Shown: in pieces, positions 1-6,503 of the stretch | Layout of the letters: each line of letters begins with the position of its first letter | Numbering within the stretch: position 1 is the first letter of the stretch | Assembly (NCBI GenBank): GCA_017934425.1 | Contig: JAGBJO010000032.1 | Span: 1 to 49,298, forward strand | Direction: 5' to 3' | Length of the DNA stretch: 49,298 nucleotides | Origin: Ruminococcus sp. | GTDB taxonomy: Bacteria > Bacillota > Clostridia > Oscillospirales > Ruminococcaceae | The notes under the pieces: generated by a model | Told to the model about the DNA's origin: nothing | Seen by the model: the letters and a program-made list of their open reading frames with translations, nothing else | The model's database searches: none | Made by a program: the position numbers and the translations under genes

Positions 1-26
1 AAACTTTCTCGCTACAAGTTATTGAG

Positions 27-102
27 CGTGACGATGTGTGACGGTCGTGACGATGTTTGTGAGGTCTCAAAAAGACCGTCACCATCGACACGCATCGTCA
101 CG
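27..102. repeat. Nested direct and inverted repeats at left edge
   Basis: CGTGACGATG occurs at 27-36 and 46-55 and its complement CATCGTCACG at 93-102. GTGACGGTC (38-46) is complemented by GACCGTCAC (74-82). The whole can fold as a long imperfect hairpin around the A-run at 69-73. It lies just upstream of a small ORF and a mobilization gene, so it could be a protein-binding iteron set or part of a transfer or replication region. The function is inferred only from position. Confidence 0.6.
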
Positions 103-137
103 GGTAGAGAAAAATATACGGGAAGGGGGTGTGAAAT

Positions 138-320
138 ATGGTCGATATGGAAAAGGTAAAAGCACTGACTTCTATTCTTGAAGAAAGAAGCGGTCTTGAT
201 GTTCGTGAAGCTGTTGCTCGCAACATTCACTACCTTGACGGTTATGAGAGCTATCTCTATAAAAAGGAGATAGAATATCTGCTCGAAACTCTCGATGTCG
301 AGGAGGAGCCGCCGTTCTGA
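138..320 (+). CDS. Small hypothetical protein of the mobilizable element
   Basis: This 60-residue ORF starts at ATG after a purine-rich stretch (AAGGGGG) about 9 bases upstream. The product is acidic, probably all-helical (alternating E/K, YLYKKEIEYLLETL) and ends in EEPPF. I recognise no family. It sits between the repeat block at 27-102 and the hairpin cluster in front of the mob gene, which fits a small accessory or regulatory protein of a mobilizable element. No Cys/His metal motif or membrane segment is visible. A second in-frame ATG three codons on is an alternative start. Confidence 0.5.
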   Translation: MVDMEKVKALTSILEERSGLDVREAVARNIHYLDGYESYLYKKEIEYLLETLDVEEEPPF

Positions 321-488
321 TCCTTATGATCTCGGAACGAGTATTTTACAGAATCCGAGCTGAGATTTTTGGAGAAAAATATCATTTCCGATATGGTGTT
401 TTTCAAAAAATGTAATGCGTATTTCTGTAAAATTGTACCCACATTTTCGGCTGCTGAGTCAGCCGATAAAAGTCCCGCAGGGCGCAAT

Positions 489-617
489 AGATACTTTTGA
501 TAGACGGTCGCTCGGCTGTCGAAAGTATCTTTGCGTTACTCTTGCCAAGAGTAACAGAAGCTAATTCGGCTTCTGCCGAATTATTCGGTGCTCCGCACCG
601 ATCGCCTGCTGTGCAGG
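489..617. other. Cluster of five hairpins, candidate oriT region
   Basis: Five stem-loops follow one another: AGATACTTT/AAAGTATCT (489-497 with 522-530), GTTACTCTT/AAGAGTAAC (535-543 with 547-555), AATTCGGC/GCCGAATT (563-570 with 575-582), CGGTGC/GCACCG (586-600) and GCCTGC/GCAGGC (603-617). The rest of the 350-base gap between the small ORF and the mob reading frame holds no gene. MobV relaxases act on inverted-repeat origins next to their own gene, so an oriT is the natural reading. The nick site is not identified. Confidence 0.5.
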
Positions 618-670
618 CTCATCCATTTTCTCAGCCGCATTAGCGGCATATTCATAAGGAGAGTGATCGT

Positions 671-1837
671 ATAGTACAAAGAACTCTGAGCGGCTGTTTC
701 GGTCGTGGAGACCTCAACCACAACAACCGTTCTATCATAACCGAAAATGTCAATAAGGACAGGATCCGTGATGATATAATCATCTGTCAGCGTTCTCTGA
801 AACAGCTCTATCATGAACTGTTCGATGAAGCGCTTGCGGAGTATAACAATAAGCAGACCAGACGTGACCGGAAGATCACAAATTATCAGGAACATATCCG
901 CCACAGCCGACAGGAAAAAGAATTCCATGAAGCGATATTCCAGGTCGGCAACCGTGATGACACCGGAGTGGATTCCGATATGTGTAAAGAAGCGGCTGCA
1001 GTGCTTGAAGAATATGCCCGTTCCTTCGATGAGAGGAATCCCCATCTGAAACTGTTCAATGCTGTGATCCACATGGACGAAAGCACACCGCACCTGCACC
1101 TTGATTTCGTTCCGGTCTGCGATGAAAAGAGAAAGAACGGAATGCGTGTCCGTAATTCTCTGACAGGAGCTTTACGGCAGCAAGGACTTGAAGGTGAGGG
1201 CATCTCCAACACCATTACTATGGCGTGGCTCGAACAGGAGAAAGAGCACATCGGACAGCTCATGCTCGAACACGGTATCGAATGGGTAAAGCTCGGAACT
1301 CATGAGAAGCACAAGAGCGTATCAAAATTCAAGGCTGATAAGCTCCGTGAGGAGATCGAAGCAGCCGAGACAGAGCTTGACGGCGTTCGCCAGGAATTGG
1401 CTTCGGCTTCTAAGAAGAAAGTGAAGATCAGCGAGATCGAAAGCATTGAAACCAAGGAGTCTATGTTCGGCAAGAAGGTCATGCTCTCCAAAGAGGATTA
1501 TGACAAGCTCAGTGATACTGCAAAGAAATATATCGCTATGCAGAAGAACACCCAGAAGCTTAAAAATGAGCGTGATACTGCCGTACAGGAACGTGATGCA
1601 GCAAAAGCAGAGCTTGCAGCAGTTTCCTAGGAGCTTTCCGCCTACAAAAAGAAAGAGGAAGAAGCCCACTACTTCTCACGAAAGAAAATGAACGCCGAGA
1701 GCCAGCGAATCACAAGAGAGGAACAGCTTACTCGCAGTCTGCAAAAGGCTATGACGGTCATCGACGCTCACGGTCTGCGTGACGAATACAACCACACAAA
1801 AGTAACCACGGCACAGAGAAAAAATGTGCTGGAATAA
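671..1837 (+). pseudogene. MobV-type relaxase / plasmid recombination enzyme, disrupted
   Basis: The frame reads as one 388-codon protein beginning (I)VQRTLSGCFGRGDLNHNNR, typical of Pre/Mob relaxases of Firmicutes mobilizable elements. The signature HMDESTPHLHLDF (about residues 134-146), with its HxDE and PHxH histidines, is intact. A good ribosome binding site (AAGGAGAG, 656-663) is followed at 671 by ATA where ATG is expected; the first usable in-frame start is GTG at 968, which would drop about 99 N-terminal residues. A TAG at 1628-1630 interrupts the frame at codon 320, after which a coiled-coil tail rich in K/E/R continues open to TAA at 1835. Two independent lesions make a pseudogene likely. 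A truncated 220-residue product from 968 to 1630 remains possible and would keep the histidine motif. Confidence 0.75.
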
Positions 1838-1849
1838 GGAGGAAAAACT

Positions 1850-2254
1850 ATGATTATCAGAAGCAAAGACAAGGTTCAGGTAGGCGGCAAGATCAAGCCC
1901 GTATGGGTGCTCGACACCGATGCTCTGACCGTCACCCACAACGCAGCCGATGCCGAGCCGAGCGTGACAGCGTTCAGCTCCGACCACATCAAGTATCACC
2001 TGCACTACTCGGCGGAGTACCGTCCCGCAAGGCTGAAAAAGCTGGTCAATGATGGCACGATCCTCAGCTACCTGACCGACCTCGACCGTTCCGTAGCAGA
2101 AGCCATAGAACGCCAGGTCGGAATGATGCTCGAAAATGATACCGAGTATCTCAGAGCTGTGGCAGTCGGTGATCTTGCAAAAGCGAGAGGTCTTGAGAAC
2201 ATGGATCGTCTGATTGCCAGAGAGCCGGTTTATGCGGCTATGGTGTATGTGTGA
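1850..2254 (+). CDS. TnpV-like small mobile-element protein (tentative)
   Basis: 134 residues from an ATG 8 bases after AAGGAGG, 12 bases downstream of the mob frame, so co-transcribed with it. The C-terminal half (about residues 62-134: RPARLKKL..GTILSYLTDLDRSVAEAIERQV..., ending YAAMVYV) resembles the small TnpV proteins of clostridial mobile elements, which share an xYLxxLxxHxxxxYxNLLxSGKLNxYLxDID pattern and end in hydrophobic-YV/YA. The N-terminal half, an SH3-like beta-rich stretch (RSKDKVQVGGKIKPVWVLD), is not part of that family as I know it. Role unknown. A strong terminator follows at 2279-2311. The family assignment rests on pattern memory only. Confidence 0.5.
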   Translation: MIIRSKDKVQVGGKIKPVWVLDTDALTVTHNAADAEPSVTAFSSDHIKYHLHYSAEYRPARLKKLVNDGTILSYLTDLDRSVAEAIERQVGMMLENDTEYLRAVAVGDLAKARGLENMDRLIAREPVYAAMVYV

Positions 2255-2278
2255 TGCCGTGATTTCCCCATAAACAAA

Positions 2279-2311
2279 AAGCCGAAGGATTCTGCGTGAG
2301 TCCTTCGGCTT
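2279..2311. terminator. Bidirectional intrinsic terminator
   Basis: AAGCCGAAGGA (2279-2289) pairs with TCCTTCGGCTT (2301-2311), with an 11-base loop. A-rich sequence on the left and T-rich sequence on the right let it serve both the plus-strand mob/TnpV-like unit and the convergent nuclease gene, whose stop codon overlaps the stem. Confidence 0.85.
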
Positions 2312-3548
2312 ACTTCTTGTTCTTCATTTCTTTATGAATTGTTTTACTTCCTTTATGGCTTGAACCACGTAATAAGCTTGCAGCTATTGGGGACCATATA
2401 TGTCCACAAATTTTACATTTTGTTTGAATCGGACTATGTCTACCAGTATATTCACCGATTATCTCAACATCAGGATTTACTAAAGCTATTTGCCTAACAA
2501 ATTCATCTTGTGGTTTTTTCGTTTTCTCATGTGCTGATTTTGCTCCACATTTTCTGCATCCATCACCGGAAAGAAGATTAGCAGGTACTGCATTCCACTC
2601 AAAGCCACAGATATCACACTGTACAGTAATTCGTTTGTTTGAATTTACATATCTTCCCAAGATAGTGATATTGGGATGTATAGCTTTGATTTCTTCAACA
2701 AATGTATCATGTAGTTTTGATTTACTAAGCTCATAAGCTTCTTTTTCTATGTTTTGATAGTCCTCCAAAGAAAAAGAATGACTAATTTCGCAGATTGAAA
2801 AAAGGTTTGAAACTAATCTATATATTATTTCATGATCGGCTTTATTCAAATCGACAGAAAATGTAAAACAGTCTGTATCAAAAGGAGCATCTACGTTTTC
2901 AGGGAACATATCGTATATAGTAATTAGTCGATATCCCTTTTCTCTGCATTTTTCTCTTTTTATAGTATCCCTTTTAAATGACTTTTTATGTAGTTTCCAG
3001 CAACCTGGTTCTATTGCTATCATTTTCGATGGTATTACTATATCCAATTCCATTCCAATGAGTTCTTTATCACGAGAAAGAACAGCTTCTTCTCCCAAAG
3101 CACTGCAAAAACAGAGTTTAATAAACTGTTCCATAAAACTTGTTCCTGTTTTTGAGCATCGTGGGCACCCATGACCTTGCAAGACAGAATACGGTTTAGC
3201 TGACCATCTATTTCCACATCTTTTACAGATGAAACTAACATTCGTGTGAGTATTGATGTATTCTCCTTCTGCTTCGATTTCGGGATGAACTTTATGAAGT
3301 TGCAGTAAAAAATCATTATAATTCTTTAAGCCCGTCTTTCCTTTATTGTTCTTTGAACCTTTAATTGCACTACAATGTGGACAGGATTTTCCCTGTGTTA
3401 ATGAATAGGCTTTTGGTTCCCATATTTTTCCGCATACTTTGCATCTTACGCGTACTCTATCCAAAGCCTTAGTATAAGTGCCAATTATTTCAACATTCGG
3501 ATTAATCGCATAAACCTCAGATACGAATTGATCGTGTGTCTTTGACAT
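2310..3548 (-). CDS. Multi-zinc-ribbon protein with Vsr/EDxHD-like endonuclease core
   Basis: 412 residues from ATG at 3548, chosen because GGGGAT lies 7 bases upstream; a TTG four codons earlier is weaker. Four repeats share the pattern F-x-x-x-[IV]-x-x-[IV]-[NH]-P-[DN]-[VI]-x-x-x-G-x-Y...C-x-x-C-G-x-x-W...G-x-x-C-x-x-C. The cysteine pairs are C36/C39-C56/C59, C108/C111-C128/C131 and C311/C314-C331/C334; in repeat 4 only C378/C381 remain and the second pair is lost (SSHKG). Between repeats 2 and 3 (about 136-245) is a restriction-fold-like core: ELDIVIPSKMIAIEPGCW, then a K/H-rich stretch and RLITIYD, matching the E..D...E...H/K order of Vsr-like and EDxHD homing endonucleases. Such proteins are known as free-standing or intron-associated homing nucleases in phages and mobile DNA. 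The gene is clearly more AT-rich than its flanks, suggesting transfer. Cleavage activity is inferred, not shown. Confidence 0.65.
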   Translation of the reverse strand: MSKTHDQFVSEVYAINPNVEIIGTYTKALDRVRVRCKVCGKIWEPKAYSLTQGKSCPHCSAIKGSKNNKGKTGLKNYNDFLLQLHKVHPEIEAEGEYINTHTNVSFICKRCGNRWSAKPYSVLQGHGCPRCSKTGTSFMEQFIKLCFCSALGEEAVLSRDKELIGMELDIVIPSKMIAIEPGCWKLHKKSFKRDTIKREKCREKGYRLITIYDMFPENVDAPFDTDCFTFSVDLNKADHEIIYRLVSNLFSICEISHSFSLEDYQNIEKEAYELSKSKLHDTFVEEIKAIHPNITILGRYVNSNKRITVQCDICGFEWNAVPANLLSGDGCRKCGAKSAHEKTKKPQDEFVRQIALVNPDVEIIGEYTGRHSPIQTKCKICGHIWSPIAASLLRGSSHKGSKTIHKEMKNKK

Positions 3549-3574
3549 AACTATCCCCAACTATATTTTTTTAC

Positions 3575-3603
3575 ATTATAACACATTTCTTGGGCTTTTT
3601 CAA
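3575..3603 (-). promoter_or_regulatory. Promoter of the zinc-ribbon nuclease gene
   Basis: Read on the minus strand, TTGAAA (3598-3603), a 17-base spacer, then TATAAT (3575-3580). The start codon at 3548 lies about 20 bases beyond the predicted transcription start. Its -35 is 10 bases from the -35 of the divergent promoter at 3614-3642. Confidence 0.85.
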
Positions 3604-3613
3604 TACATTTCTC

Positions 3614-3642
3614 TTGACAACCTCCCCAATCTGCGCTATAAT
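3614..3642 (+). promoter_or_regulatory. Perfect consensus promoter of a gene-free transcript
   Basis: TTGACA (3614-3619), exactly 17 bases, TATAAT (3637-3642). Every base matches the housekeeping-sigma consensus, implying strong constitutive transcription starting near 3649 to the right, where there is no protein gene. Confidence 0.9.
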
Positions 3643-3648
3643 ACCAAA

Positions 3649-3957
3649 TAAGGAGCAAGCCACCGGGCACATATTCTCCTATAAGTCGCTGGTTTTGGTT
3701 ATCATGGCGCTAAAAAAATGATAACTTGGCATCAGTGGGCATTATTATACAGAGCAAAATGTATAACTGAGATACCACAACGCAAATTACCTAAACAAAT
3801 TTGTTTAGTATTGGGTGAAATCTGGGGAGTGGGAATAATAAACACCCCGAAAAACAGAGCGTAAACACGCCAAAAACCGTTATCAGCCTATTATCATGGC
3901 AACGGTCTTAAAAGCAAAGAGCTATCTGATTCAATTTACGAATCGGATAGCTCTTTT
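3649..3957 (+). ncRNA. Candidate structured noncoding RNA, about 310 nt
   Basis: The unit runs from a perfect promoter to an intrinsic terminator and has no convincing ORF. Hairpins in order: GTTATCAT/ATGATAAC (3698-3725), TTATACA/TGTATAA (3745-3766), an 18-base perfect palindrome CTAAACAAATTTGTTTAG (3791-3808), a TCTG/CAGA stem enclosing GGGG/CCCC (about 3823-3858), GCGT/ACGC (about 3859-3870), a compound hairpin ACCGTT..GCC/GGC-AACGGT (3876-3906), and the terminator. I tried RNase P, tmRNA, SRP RNA, 6S RNA and group I intron signatures from memory and found none. The neighbouring divergent nuclease suggests a mobile or defence-type RNA-protein pair, but that link is inference. The 5' end is predicted from the promoter. 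Confidence 0.7.
3916..3957 (+). terminator. Intrinsic terminator of the candidate ncRNA
   Basis: AAAGAGCTATC-T-GATTC (3916-3932) pairs with GAATC-G-GATAGCTCTTT (3940-3956) around the loop AATTTAC, a 17-bp stem including one G-T pair, ending in TTTT. It may also stop the small minus-strand gene that ends at 3961. Confidence 0.88.
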
Positions 3958-3960
3958 GTA

Positions 3961-4188
3961 TTATTTAAGCCGCCATTTTTTTGTTATCTCATCACGCTGT
4001 ACTTTTCCTTCGCTTTCGAGAACTCTTATAAGTGCATTTACATAATATTGCTGATTGTCAGACTTTGCACATTTTTGATCGCCCCAATCCAGTCCACATT
4101 CTCTAAATATTTCAGCTTGGTGCAGACCGTCAGAGTTTACAGAACATTCTTTTCTTGATTTCATAAATTCAAGAACTAAAGCTTTCAT
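3961..4188 (-). CDS. Small hypothetical protein, winged-helix-like
   Basis: 75 residues if started at ATG 4188. The open frame extends to 4311, but a good minus-strand promoter (4237-4265) places the transcript start near 4230, inside that extension, so the longer form is unlikely. The sequence reads as a small helical DNA-binding fold: helix (MKALVLEFMKSRKE), QAEIFRECGLDWG, a central YYVNALIRVLESEGKV recognition-type helix and the basic wing EITKKWRLK. There is no close ribosome binding site (AAGGTG is 16 bases away), which weakens the start. AT-rich like the neighbouring nuclease gene, it may belong to the same foreign block. No family recognised; a role as regulator or as a remnant of a larger nuclease is possible. 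Confidence 0.5.
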   Translation of the reverse strand: MKALVLEFMKSRKECSVNSDGLHQAEIFRECGLDWGDQKCAKSDNQQYYVNALIRVLESEGKVQRDEITKKWRLK

Positions 4189-4236
4189 TTGATTTCTTAA
4201 TTCTTCACCTTGTTTATTGTAAGAATCATTTCTTAT

Positions 4237-4265
4237 AGTATATTTGATATTCTGATGATTGTCAA
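4237..4265 (-). promoter_or_regulatory. Promoter for the small minus-strand ORF
   Basis: Minus strand: TTGACA (4260-4265), 17 bases, TATACT (4237-4242). Its -35 shares bases with a plus-strand -35-like TTGTCA at 4259-4264. Confidence 0.7.
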
Positions 4266-4288
4266 ATCTCCCTCCAACAGCATAATAT
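4259..4288 (+). promoter_or_regulatory. Probable promoter of the DUF11 gene
   Basis: TTGTCA (4259-4264) with either CATAAT after 16 bases or TAATAT after 18 bases. A small hairpin GCGGA/TCCGC follows at about 4295-4310 and then AAAGGAGG in front of the ATG at 4332. Weaker than the other promoters here. Confidence 0.5.
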
Positions 4289-4331
4289 GTAATGCGGAGG
4301 GAAATCCGCACAAAGCAAAGGAGGAAACATT

Positions 4332-5198
4332 ATGGCAGTATTCTACAATCAGGCGACTATCAGCTACAGCGGCGGAGTTGCCAGTTCAAATATAATCACA
4401 GGTGAGATAACCGAGGTTCTTTCGGCTCAGAAGAACGCTCTCCTGCCCACCTATTCTCAGGGTGAGGACACTGTATTTGTGGTGAGCATCGTCAACAGCG
4501 GAACTGCGCCTTTTACTGGTCTGACGATAACTGACGACCTTGGCAGTTATGATTTTGGCGACCCGGCGGTTTCGCTTGTTCCGCTGAGTTATGTGGAGAA
4601 CTCTGTGAAGTACTACGTTAACGGTGTTCTTCAGGCATCGCCGGCGGTCACAGCTACTTCACCCCTGACAATTTCCGGGATCAGTGTTCCTGGCGGAGGA
4701 AGTGCAGTAATTATCTATGCTGCGGCAGCGAACCAGTTTGCGCCGCTGGGTGAGGATGCATCTATCACCAATACCGTGACCATTGGCGGCACGGAGAGGG
4801 CGCTTCCCATAACAGCACAGGAGACGATCTATCCGGCAGATACACCGGTTCTGTCGATAACCAAGTCCCTTGACCCTGTAACAGTTCCGGAGAACGGCGA
4901 ACTGACCTACACTTTTGTTATTCAGAACACAGGCAGTTCACCTGCGACTATTCTTGACAACATCGTATTCCGTGACGTATTTGACCCTGTTATCAGCATA
5001 AGTTCTGTGGAATTTGAAGGCAGTGCATGGACTGCGCCTGTTAACTACACTTACGACCAGACTACTGGAGAATTCGTATCCGCAGCGGGTCAGATAACTG
5101 TTCCGGCGGCAGGTTTCACACAGAACGCTGACACAGGCGAATGGACTATTCAGCCCGGCACAGCCACTCTCACCATTAAGGGAACTTTCGCAAGCTGA
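4332..5198 (+). CDS. DUF11-repeat protein, surface-type beta-sandwich repeats
   Basis: 288 residues from an ATG 7 bases after AAAGGAGG. Two DUF11-like (TIGR01451-type) units are visible: one around residues 32-155 (VFVVSIVNSGTAPFTGLTITDDL ... NTVTIGG) and one around 175-288 (LSITKSLDPVTVPENGELTYTFVIQNTGSSPATILDNIVFRDVF). Such repeats form immunoglobulin-like sandwiches in bacterial surface and spore-associated proteins. Unusually there is no signal peptide, lipobox or sortase motif: the N-terminus is MAVFYNQATISYSGG. It may be cytoplasmic, spore-coat associated or exported by another route. The stop codon TGA (5196-5198) lies inside the first base pairs of a dispersed repeat, so the native C-terminus may have been altered by its insertion. 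Confidence 0.75.
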   Translation: MAVFYNQATISYSGGVASSNIITGEITEVLSAQKNALLPTYSQGEDTVFVVSIVNSGTAPFTGLTITDDLGSYDFGDPAVSLVPLSYVENSVKYYVNGVLQASPAVTATSPLTISGISVPGGGSAVIIYAAAANQFAPLGEDASITNTVTIGGTERALPITAQETIYPADTPVLSITKSLDPVTVPENGELTYTFVIQNTGSSPATILDNIVFRDVFDPVISISSVEFEGSAWTAPVNYTYDQTTGEFVSAAGQITVPAAGFTQNADTGEWTIQPGTATLTIKGTFAS

Positions 5199-5650
5199 GC
5201 CAGCTTGACCGCCCCCACGTTGACGCTCGCAAGCTCGCTTACTTTGGTAGAAGCGTGAATTTGTGCGTCGCTCAATCGTGTTTGTGCGGGTGCTAAATTC
5301 TATTTGAGTTTAGAGGTATATTTCCGGTTTTGCAGTTCTGCCGGGGCGCTTAGTTTCAAGCTGAGCCAGCTTGACCGCCCCCACGTTGACGCTCGCAAGC
5401 TGAGCCAGCTTGACCGCTCTCACGTTGACGCTCGCAAAGCTCGCTTACTTTGGTAGAAGCGTGAATTTGTACGTCGCTCAACCATATTTGTACGGGTACT
5501 AAATTCTATTTGAGAAAAACTGTAAAGCTGCTGTTTTGCAGTTCTACCGGAGAACCTTGCACCAAGCAGAACACGGTTGAGCGACGGAAAAATGATTGCT
5601 TCTACGAAGTGAGCGAGCCGCAAGGCAAGCGTCACCGTGATAAGCGCCGC
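5191..5650. repeat. Block of dispersed repeat family A (two direct, one inverted copy)
   Basis: Each unit opens with the palindrome CAAGCTGAGCCAGCTTG and continues through CTCGCTTACTT..AGAAGCGTGA, CGTCGCTCAACC and GTTTTGCAGTTCTxCCGG. Copies begin at 5191, 5357 (short) and 5396; an inverted copy (containing GGTTGAGCGACG and GAAGTGAGCGAG) lies at about 5556-5650. Related copies occur at 19375-19437, 21952-22075 and 22151-22260. The 578-base gap between the DUF11 gene and spoVG holds only these repeats and the spoVG terminator; no gene is apparent. Confidence 0.85.
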
Positions 5651-5680
5651 CGCTCGCTAAGCGGCAAGCGGCATAAAAAG

Positions 5681-5710
5681 AAGCTGACCTTTCTTATGGG
5701 GGGTCAGCTT
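5681..5710 (-). terminator. Terminator of spoVG
   Basis: AAGCTGACC (5681-5689) pairs with GGTCAGCTT (5702-5710). On the minus strand the stem is followed by CTTTTTATGC. It lies 67 bases beyond the spoVG stop. Confidence 0.8.
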
Positions 5711-5776
5711 GCTTTACCTATTATGTTCATTAATGTCATTCTGTTCTGTCCTGATAATATGTCTTGTCTTCGGAAA

Positions 5777-6082
5777 TTATTCTGTTACAGCTTCTTCAGC
5801 TTCCTCAGCAGCCTCCGCTTCCATTACTGCAAGCTGTCTCTCATATGCGTCAAGGATAGTCTCCTCAAAAAGCTTTCTTGATGAGGGTGAAATAGGATGT
5901 ACTATATCACGGAATACACCGTTTTCATCCTTGCGGCTGGGCATTGCTACAAAAAGTCTTTCATCACCCTGAACCACTTTAATATCATGTACTGCCAGCA
6001 TATCATCAAGAGTTACTGATACAACTGCTCTCAGTCTGCCCTCAGACATGATCCTTCTGATTTTTACATCTGTGATGTTCAT
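5777..6082 (-). CDS. spoVG: SpoVG, septation regulator and nucleic-acid-binding protein
   Basis: 101 residues, the usual SpoVG length. The whole of the conserved region is present: MNITDVKIRRI at the N-terminus, VSVTLDDMLAVHDIKVVQG, LFVAMPSRKDENGVFRDIVHPI and a helical C-terminus, followed by an acidic Ala/Glu tail (EAEAAEEAEEAVTE). In Firmicutes the protein binds DNA and RNA and affects septation, sporulation and virulence genes. AGGAGG sits 8 bases before the ATG. The gene is monocistronic, with its own promoter (6161-6189) and terminator (5681-5710), and is divergent from murC. Confidence 0.95.
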   Translation of the reverse strand: MNITDVKIRRIMSEGRLRAVVSVTLDDMLAVHDIKVVQGDERLFVAMPSRKDENGVFRDIVHPISPSSRKLFEETILDAYERQLAVMEAEAAEEAEEAVTE

Positions 6083-6160
6083 ATAATATACCTCCTGCTT
6101 GGAACTATAGTTTCACCAATATATACACTGCACTGCTATTGATGATAGTACCTGGGTAAT

Positions 6161-6189
6161 ATTATAACTCATTTATCCTAAAATTGCAA
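6161..6189 (-). promoter_or_regulatory. Promoter of spoVG
   Basis: Minus strand: TTGCAA (6184-6189), 17 bases, TATAAT (6161-6166). The leader to the ATG is about 70 bases. The gap between spoVG and murC (6083-6503) holds this promoter, the murC promoter and nothing else that I recognise. Confidence 0.8.
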
Positions 6190-6385
6190 TATTAATTTGA
6201 AAAAATTAAAAAAATATTTTATATCACACTACGTTAAAGTGATATTAGTTTAAAGCATATAACTAACGCCCCCTAAAAACGCCATATTTCCCTGTAAACA
6301 TATCAGCTTTCAGGAATTTTTCCGGACGTGCCATTACTGCGGAAAATGTTTCACAGTATTTTCACAGCTTTATTCATTTTCCCTA

Positions 6386-6414
6386 TTGAAATATTTTCGG
6401 CAATATAGTATAAT
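6386..6414 (+). promoter_or_regulatory. Promoter of the murC operon
   Basis: TTGAAA (6386-6391), 17 bases, TATAAT (6409-6414). A leader of about 80 bases follows, with a possible weak hairpin CCCC/GGGG (about 6443-6464) ahead of a T-run (6473-6479) that could act as an attenuator. Confidence 0.8.
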
Positions 6415-6503
6415 AATAGTAATAGTATCATCATAAGTATGCCCCTTTGTACCTTTTTAGGGGTCAGGGCGGTTTTTTATGCTAACGGAGAGTGATAATT
6501 ATA

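Noticed and set aside
3649..3957. Group I intron, OMEGA RNA, tmRNA, RNase P, SRP RNA or 6S RNA as explanation of the gene-free transcript
   Set aside because: None of the conserved core sequences I know for these classes is present, no RuvC/HNH effector gene is linked, and no split exon is visible. A covariance search could overturn this.
5420..5881. Open frames on both strands inside the repeat block before spoVG
   Set aside because: They consist of repeat family A sequence and read into spoVG antisense; no site or family resemblance.
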